Source of the DNA: Sphingomonas sp.
GTDB lineage: Bacteria > Pseudomonadota > Alphaproteobacteria > Sphingomonadales > Sphingomonadaceae
Length of the DNA: 51,234 bases
Direction: 5' to 3'
NCBI GenBank assembly: GCA_025936675.1
Contig: JAICSX010000014.1
Span: 1-51,234, forward strand
Below are positions 45,639 through 51,234 of the stretch, one piece after another; the stretch's first letter is position 1, and each line of letters starts with the position of its first letter. A program made the translations under genes and the position numbers. The notes beneath the pieces were generated by a model. It worked only from the letters and a program-made list of their open reading frames with translations. It did no database searches and had not been told where the DNA came from.

Positions 45639-48461
45639 ATGAACGATCTCGCACGATCATTCGAACGCGAAGAAGGGCCGAGTTGGCAGCGGCAGGGCTG
45701 GCCGATCGCGGAGCTAGATGAGCTGAATCTCGGCCTCGATCCGACGCAGGCGACGATCGACAAGGTCAAATCGGCCGTTGCCGCCAAGGCCGCGGAGACG
45801 ATCAGCGATCCCGACGCGATCCGCCGCGCAGCGGAAGATTCGATCCGTGCGATGATGCTGATCCGGACGTATCGCGTGCGCGGGCACCTCGCGGCGGACC
45901 TGGATCCGCTGCGGTTGACGCGCCGCGATGTGCCGGCGGACCTCACAGCCGAATATCACGGTTTCTGCGACGACGATCTCGACCGGCCGATCTGGCTGTG
46001 CGGCGCGCTCGGCCTCGAGCAGGGAACAATCCGCGAGATCGTCCGGATCCTGCAGCGCAACTACTGCGGGCACGTCGGCCTTGAGTATATGCACATCAAC
46101 GACGTGGAGGAGCGCCGATTCCTCCAGGGCCGGATGGAAGGCAAGGACGCCGAAATCACCTTCACCCCCGAGGGCAAGCAGTCGATCCTCGCCAAGGTGA
46201 TCCACGCCGAACAGTGGGAAAAATTCCTCGCCAAGAAATATGTCGGAACCAAGCGCTTCGGCCTCGACGGCGGCGAGAGCGCGGTCCCGGCGCTGGAGGC
46301 TGTCATCAAGTACGGCGGGCAGATGGGCGTCACCGAGATCGACGTCGGAATGGCGCACCGCGGTCGGCTGAATGTTCTGTCAAATGTCATGGGCAAGCCT
46401 GCGCAGGCGATCTTCCACGAGTTCGCGGGCGGAGCTACCAACCCGGCCGACGTCGGCGGCTCGGGCGACGTCAAGTACCACCTCGGCACCAGCAGCGACC
46501 GCGAGTTCGACGGCAACAAGGTCCACCTGACGCTCCTTCCAAACCCGTCGCACCTGGAAGCTGTTGATCCGGTCGTTTTGGGAAAGGCGCGCGCCGTCCA
46601 GACCATCCGCAACGACAACCGCGGAAAGACAGTGCTTCCGATGCTGCTCCATGGCGACGCAGCATTTGCCGGCCAGGGCGTGGTTTGGGAGTGCCTGAGC
46701 TTCTCCGGCCTGCCGGGCTATGGCACCGGCGGAACGATCCATTTCATCATCAACAACCAGATCGGCTTCACGACCAGCCCGCAATTCGGCCGGTCTTCGC
46801 CTTATCCGTCCGATGTCGCCAAGGGCATCCAGGCGCCGATCCTGCACGTCAACGGCGACGATCCCGAGGCGGTCACCTTCTGCTGCAAGCTGGCGATCGA
46901 GTTCCGGCAGACCTTCAACCGCGACGTCGTCATCGACATGTGGTGCTACCGCCGCTTCGGGCACAATGAAGGCGACGAGCCGAGCTTCACCCAGCCGCTA
47001 ATGTACGCGGCCATTAAAAAGCATCCGCCGATCAGCCAGCTCTACGGGCAGCGGCTGATCGAGGAAGGCGTGGTCGACCAGCCGTGGATCGATAAGACGA
47101 CAAAGGACTATATCGCGCATCTCGAAGACCAGTTCGAGGGCGCAATTTCCTACTTACCGAACAAGGCCGACTGGTTCGAAGGCCGCTGGGCGGGCCTCGG
47201 CCGTCCTGGCGAGCCGGTGCTCGGCCGCCGCAACATCCAGACCGCGATCGGCGAAGACGAGGTCAAGCGGCTCGGCAAGATCCTGACGACTGTCCCCGAT
47301 GGCTTCCCAATTCACCGGACACTTCAGCGTGTGCTCGACGCCAAGAAGGAGATGTTCGAGACTGGCGAGGGGTTCGACTGGGCAACCGCTGAGGCGCTCG
47401 CGTTCGGGAGCCTTCTCGCCGAGGGTCACGGCGTTCGCCTGTCCGGCCAGGACAGCGGACGCGGCACGTTTAGCCAGCGCCACGCCGTTTGGGTCAATCA
47501 GCAAGATGGCGAGAAATATATTCCGCTGTGCGACGTGGACGGGGGGCCCTTCGAAGTGCGCGACAGTCCGTTGTCGGAATTCGGCGTTCTCGGCTTCGAA
47601 TATGGCTATTCGCTCGCTGACCCGAAGACGCTGGTGTTGTGGGAGGCGCAGTTCGGCGATTTCGCCAATGGGGCGCAGAGCATCATCGATCAGTTCGTCG
47701 CCGCGGGCGAGGCCAAGTGGCTGCGCGCGAGCGGCCTCGTCATGCTCCTGCCGCACGGTTTCGAAGGGCAGGGGCCGGAGCATAGCTCAGCGAGGCCGGA
47801 GCGCTATCTTCAGCTCTGCGCCGAAGACAATCTGCAGGTCGCGAACTGCACGACGCCGGCGAACTATTTCCATATCCTGAGGCGCCAGATGCGGCGGGAT
47901 TTCAGGAAGCCGTTGGTGATCATGACGCCCAAGTCGCTCCTTCGGCATAAGCTCGCGGTGTCGAGCATCGGCGACTTCACCGGGGAGAGTCACTTCCGGC
48001 GGATCGTCTCCGATCTCAACCCGCCGGCGGAGGGCGAGACCAGGCGTCTGGTGCTTTGCTCGGGCAAGCTCGGTTACGAGCTCATCGAAGCGCGCGACGC
48101 GGCAGGCGACCTCGGCGTCGAGGTCGTGCGCATCGAACAGCTGTATCCGTTCCCGCCAGAGCCTCTGGTAAAGCGTCTGAAGGCGATGCCCAAGCTCAAG
48201 GACCTGATCTGGGCGCAGGAAGAGCCGCAGAACAACGGTGCGTGGTCGTTCGTCGCTGACCTGCTGGAGCAATGCCTTGCTGAAGCTGGCTTCAATGGCA
48301 TGCGGCCGCAATATGCCGGACGCGACGCGAGCGCCTCTCCGGCGACCGGCCTTGCCAAGCGCCACGCGGCCGAGCAGGCGGCGCTGATCGCGGCCGCGCT
48401 GGGGCACGACACGGACAAGAACAAAGCGAGCGAGCGTCAAGGCGCTGTCGCCGCGGAATAA
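45639..48461 (+). CDS. sucA: 2-oxoglutarate dehydrogenase E1 component
   Basis: Thiamine-diphosphate decarboxylase of the oxoglutarate complex. 940 residues, the usual length. N-terminal SFEREEGPSWQRQGWP, the RTYRVRGHLAADLDPL helix, VEFG-type core with EIDVGMAHRGRLNVLSNVMGK, the thiamine region FRQTFNRDVVIDMWCYRRFGHNEGDEPSFTQP in part, and the C-terminal LIWAQEEPQNNGAW. ATG at 45639 follows sucD by one base. The C-terminus is followed by an 18-base gap to sucB. Confidence 0.95.
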   Translation: MNDLARSFEREEGPSWQRQGWPIAELDELNLGLDPTQATIDKVKSAVAAKAAETISDPDAIRRAAEDSIRAMMLIRTYRVRGHLAADLDPLRLTRRDVPADLTAEYHGFCDDDLDRPIWLCGALGLEQGTIREIVRILQRNYCGHVGLEYMHINDVEERRFLQGRMEGKDAEITFTPEGKQSILAKVIHAEQWEKFLAKKYVGTKRFGLDGGESAVPALEAVIKYGGQMGVTEIDVGMAHRGRLNVLSNVMGKPAQAIFHEFAGGATNPADVGGSGDVKYHLGTSSDREFDGNKVHLTLLPNPSHLEAVDPVVLGKARAVQTIRNDNRGKTVLPMLLHGDAAFAGQGVVWECLSFSGLPGYGTGGTIHFIINNQIGFTTSPQFGRSSPYPSDVAKGIQAPILHVNGDDPEAVTFCCKLAIEFRQTFNRDVVIDMWCYRRFGHNEGDEPSFTQPLMYAAIKKHPPISQLYGQRLIEEGVVDQPWIDKTTKDYIAHLEDQFEGAISYLPNKADWFEGRWAGLGRPGEPVLGRRNIQTAIGEDEVKRLGKILTTVPDGFPIHRTLQRVLDAKKEMFETGEGFDWATAEALAFGSLLAEGHGVRLSGQDSGRGTFSQRHAVWVNQQDGEKYIPLCDVDGGPFEVRDSPLSEFGVLGFEYGYSLADPKTLVLWEAQFGDFANGAQSIIDQFVAAGEAKWLRASGLVMLLPHGFEGQGPEHSSARPERYLQLCAEDNLQVANCTTPANYFHILRRQMRRDFRKPLVIMTPKSLLRHKLAVSSIGDFTGESHFRRIVSDLNPPAEGETRRLVLCSGKLGYELIEARDAAGDLGVEVVRIEQLYPFPPEPLVKRLKAMPKLKDLIWAQEEPQNNGAWSFVADLLEQCLAEAGFNGMRPQYAGRDASASPATGLAKRHAAEQAALIAAALGHDTDKNKASERQGAVAAE

Positions 48462-48479
48462 AGCGGATAAGGGAACAAA

Positions 48480-49808
48480 GTGGCCACTGACGTTGAAGTC
48501 CCCGCGCTCGGGGAGTCGATCACCGAAGGCACGCTCGCGCAGTGGCTGAAGAAGCCGGGCGAGGCAGTCGCCGCGGACGAGCCGATCGCCAGCCTCGAAA
48601 CCGACAAGGTCAGTGTCGAGGTGCCGTCGCCGATTGCTGGCGTGCTGACTGAGCAGCTAGTGCGGGAAGGCGATACCGTTGCCGTCGGTGCCGTGATCGC
48701 ACGGGTCGACGAAAAGGCGACCGCTGGCGCGGCTGCTTCGCCAAGCCCTGCACAGGCCGCTGCGGACTCGACGACCAACCCCGCCGGCGCCGGCGAGAAT
48801 CCGGAGCTTCGTGAGGATGCGGAGCTCAATACGATTGAGCCGCCCAATGCGGACGGTCCCCCGCGCGACGAGGATCAGGTCCAGACGCTCTCCCCCGCGG
48901 TCCGGCGCGCCGTTCTCGAATATCATGTCGACCCGACCAGCATCCGCGGCACCGGCAAGGACGGACGGCTCACCAAGGATGACGTGATCGCGGCCGCGCA
49001 GGAGCAGAAGTCGCAGGCTGCTTCCGCACCATCGCCGCAGGCGAAGGCCCCAGCTCCGGAGGCAAAAACTTTGCCTGGTGCCCCCCGGCCCTCCTCGAGC
49101 GGCGCCGAGCGCCATGAAGAGCGCGTGAAGATGTCGCGCCTTCGCCAGACGATCGCCAAGCGCCTCAAGGAAGCACAGAACACCGCGGCCATGCTGACGA
49201 CGTTCAATGACGTCGACATGAGCGCGGTGATCGACGCCCGGACGCGTTACAAGGATCTCTTCGAGAAAAAGCACGGCATCCGGCTCGGCTTCATGGCCTT
49301 CTTCGTGAAGGCATGCGCGCTCGCGGCAAAGGACGTGCCCTCGGTCAACGCCAGCCTCGAAGGGGACGAGATCGTCTATCACGATTATCTCGACGTCTCG
49401 GTCGCCGTTTCCGCGCCCAAGGGCCTCGTAGTTCCCGTCGTCCGCAACGCCGACCGGATGAGCTTCGCCGAGATCGAGAAGACGATCGCCGCCTATGGCA
49501 AGAAGGCGAAGGAAGGCACGCTGACCGTCGACGAGATGAGCGGCGGGACTTTTACCATCTCGAACGGCGGCGTGTTCGGATCGTTGCTGTCGACGCCGAT
49601 CATCAACCCGCCGCAGTCGGCTGTGCTCGGCATGCACCGCATCGAGGAGCGGCCGGTGGTCAAGGACGGGCAGATCGTCGCCCGGCCGATGATGTACCTC
49701 GCGCTTAGCTACGACCACCGCATCATCGATGGCCGGGAAGCGGTGACCTTCCTCGTGCGCGTCAAGGAAGCGATCGAAGATCCGACGCGGCTGCTGATCG
49801 ATCTCTAG
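48480..49808 (+). CDS. sucB: 2-oxoglutarate dehydrogenase E2, dihydrolipoamide succinyltransferase
   Basis: 442 residues with one lipoyl domain (lipoylated Lys 43 in ETDKVSVEV), an Ala/Pro/Asp-rich linker, a peripheral-subunit-binding domain ([23 protein letters not shown]), a second linker, and the catalytic domain ending in [12 protein letters not shown] with the active-site His and Asp. GTG start, AAGGGA upstream. The stop codon overlaps that of the convergent glucokinase-like gene. Confidence 0.95.
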   Translation: MATDVEVPALGESITEGTLAQWLKKPGEAVAADEPIASLETDKVSVEVPSPIAGVLTEQLVREGDTVAVGAVIARVDEKATAGAAASPSPAQAAADSTTNPAGAGENPELREDAELNTIEPPNADGPPRDEDQVQTLSPAVRRAVLEYHVDPTSIRGTGKDGRLTKDDVIAAAQEQKSQAASAPSPQAKAPAPEAKTLPGAPRPSSSGAERHEERVKMSRLRQTIAKRLKEAQNTAAMLTTFNDVDMSAVIDARTRYKDLFEKKHGIRLGFMAFFVKACALAAKDVPSVNASLEGDEIVYHDYLDVSVAVSAPKGLVVPVVRNADRMSFAEIEKTIAAYGKKAKEGTLTVDEMSGGTFTISNGGVFGSLLSTPIINPPQSAVLGMHRIEERPVVKDGQIVARPMMYLALSYDHRIIDGREAVTFLVRVKEAIEDPTRLLIDL

Positions 49809-50758
49809 GCCGCTGCCGCCCTGTCACTAGCGTGTAGGTCGTGCGCGAGCCGCTCGGCGGCTCCAGTCAGCACCGCCTCATGCTGGTCGACGCGCCACGC
49901 TGGAGCGCCGATGACGAGGCGGCTGAAATTGCGCCGCGTCGCATAAGCGGAATCGAAATAGACGCGGTTGCGCGGTTCGAGCATGCGGCCGGCGCGTGAT
50001 CCGGTGATCATCATGCCCTGCCACGCGCCGAAGCAGTGCATCATGTTGATCGCAAACCGTCCCAGAAGAGCAGCCTGCAGGCGAGGCCGTTCAGCTTCGA
50101 GGAGGTCGGGGCAAGCCTGGCCCCAGACGGGATCATGCCGGTCGAGCATCAGCATCATTTCCCAGCTGACGACCGACGACGTGCGCTGGATCGCTGTGGC
50201 GAGCTTCTCCTCCCGCTCGTTGCCAGGCGAGAAATCGCTGTGGCCGGCTTCGGTTTCGAGTATTCGAACACCGGAATCGCGGTCGACGTCGATGATCGCG
50301 GCTCCGACGCCTTCCTCGACCATGATCATTCCATAGCGGCCCGGACGATCGAGGCTCGGTGAGCCGGAGCTCCTCAGTAGCTCGACGTTCGCCGTCCCTG
50401 ATCGCGTCGCCCAGGCTCGGGCAGCAACGTCGTTGAGAATTACCGGCTGTGTGCCAAAAACGGCGAACAGTCCCGCGCGGCTGATGGTCCAGCGCGAGCG
50501 CACCAGCGAAATGGTTTCGCCGCTGGCGGCGCCCGCAATCGCCATCGCGCACTGAAGGCCACGAAGCGGAATGCCGCGCTCCCGCTCAAATCGTTGCAAC
50601 GCATCCGTGAAGGTCGGCACTCCGGCAATCTCGACTTCGTGGATGTCGGCGATGCGCGGCCGGGCCGACGGCATCGCGGTCGCAAAGCGAAGGACTCCTT
50701 CGCTCGATGCTTCAATCAGCAGCCATGGGCTGGCACCCGGCCCACTCGAACCGATCAT
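49805..50758 (-). CDS. Glucokinase-like protein with degenerate nucleotide motifs
   Basis: 317 residues. The body looks like the Glk family: [13 protein letters not shown] at the catalytic-Asp site, [25 protein letters not shown] for the GH-x-DF segment, and [17 protein letters not shown]. But the N-terminal phosphate loop DIGGTN is replaced by [10 protein letters not shown], and the second Gly loop reads [10 protein letters not shown]. Loss of the first loop suggests weak or no kinase activity, or a regulatory role. It sits between sucB and lpdA on the opposite strand. Confidence 0.65.
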   Translation of the reverse strand: MIGSSGPGASPWLLIEASSEGVLRFATAMPSARPRIADIHEVEIAGVPTFTDALQRFERERGIPLRGLQCAMAIAGAASGETISLVRSRWTISRAGLFAVFGTQPVILNDVAARAWATRSGTANVELLRSSGSPSLDRPGRYGMIMVEEGVGAAIIDVDRDSGVRILETEAGHSDFSPGNEREEKLATAIQRTSSVVSWEMMLMLDRHDPVWGQACPDLLEAERPRLQAALLGRFAINMMHCFGAWQGMMITGSRAGRMLEPRNRVYFDSAYATRRNFSRLVIGAPAWRVDQHEAVLTGAAERLAHDLHASDRAAAA

Positions 50759-50835
50759 TTAGAGCCTGCTCCCCTTCGGCGCTGATAGCGCTAACAGCCC
50801 ATGGTTAAGTGCGCGTTACCACTTGCCGAACTTGC

Positions 50836-50853
50836 GGGTGCGAGACCGCACCC
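50836..50853. other. Hairpin before lpdA
   Basis: GGGTGCG (50836-50842) pairs perfectly with CGCACCC (50847-50853) around AGAC. It lies 39 bases before the lpdA ATG in the 134-base gap with the divergent glucokinase-like gene. No T run; a leader hairpin or operator is possible. Confidence 0.4.
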
Positions 50854-50880
50854 CTAAGTCGCGCTCGCAATCTCGAATAA

Positions 50881-51234
<354 letters not shown>

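Overview
The window comes from a high-GC alphaproteobacterium, most likely a sphingomonad (Sphingomonadaceae/Sphingosinicellaceae). This rests on recognisable protein families and gene order, not on any search: a dcw cell-wall/division cluster, the argS-SPOR-nagZ-scpAB-tatABC block, an alphaproteobacterial general-stress-response (GSR) locus (PhyP/NepR/PhyR/EcfG), and a split TCA-cycle cluster. No rRNA, tRNA, CRISPR array, insertion sequence or prophage was seen.

Region 1 (1-13.5 kb) is the dcw cluster on the plus strand: end of mraY, murD, ftsW, murG, murC, murB, ddl, ftsQ, ftsA. From murD to ftsA the genes overlap by 1-4 bases (mostly ATGA), so they look translationally coupled. An MFS transporter and a secreted pepsin/retropepsin-like protease then separate ftsA from ftsZ. 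ftsZ has its own 334-bp upstream region with a perfect DnaA box and three GANTC (CcrM-type) sites, and it ends in a strong terminator. murD carries an in-frame insertion of about 90 bp made of nested hairpins.

Region 2 (13.5-28 kb) holds a TPR/SPOR protein coupled to a dGTPase, a frameshifted DUF1800 gene with its DUF1501 partner, a small exported protein, argS, two tandem SPOR proteins, nagZ, a secreted S10-type carboxypeptidase, scpA-scpB and tatA-tatB-tatC.

Region 3 (28-32.2 kb) is the GSR locus. nepR-phyP (minus) diverge from phyR (plus), followed by an unlisted 51-residue single-membrane-span protein and ecfG. A GGAAC-N16-CGTT promoter lies after phyR, and a dyad with EcfG-type elements lies between nepR and phyR. 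Expected logic: phosphorylated PhyR sequesters NepR and releases EcfG; PhyP, with a degenerate ATPase domain, probably resets PhyR.

Region 4 (32.2-43.6 kb) has glnE and a peroxiredoxin on plus. On minus are two tandem secreted M20 peptidases, a secreted family-2 glycosidase, zapE, a PaaI-type thioesterase, sdhB and two small secreted proteins that share a C-terminal motif and each have an EcfG-like promoter.

Region 5 (43.6-51.2 kb) is mdh-sucD-sucA-sucB on plus, then a minus-strand glucokinase-like gene, then the start of lpdA, cut by the window edge. sucC and the other sdh genes are not in the window.
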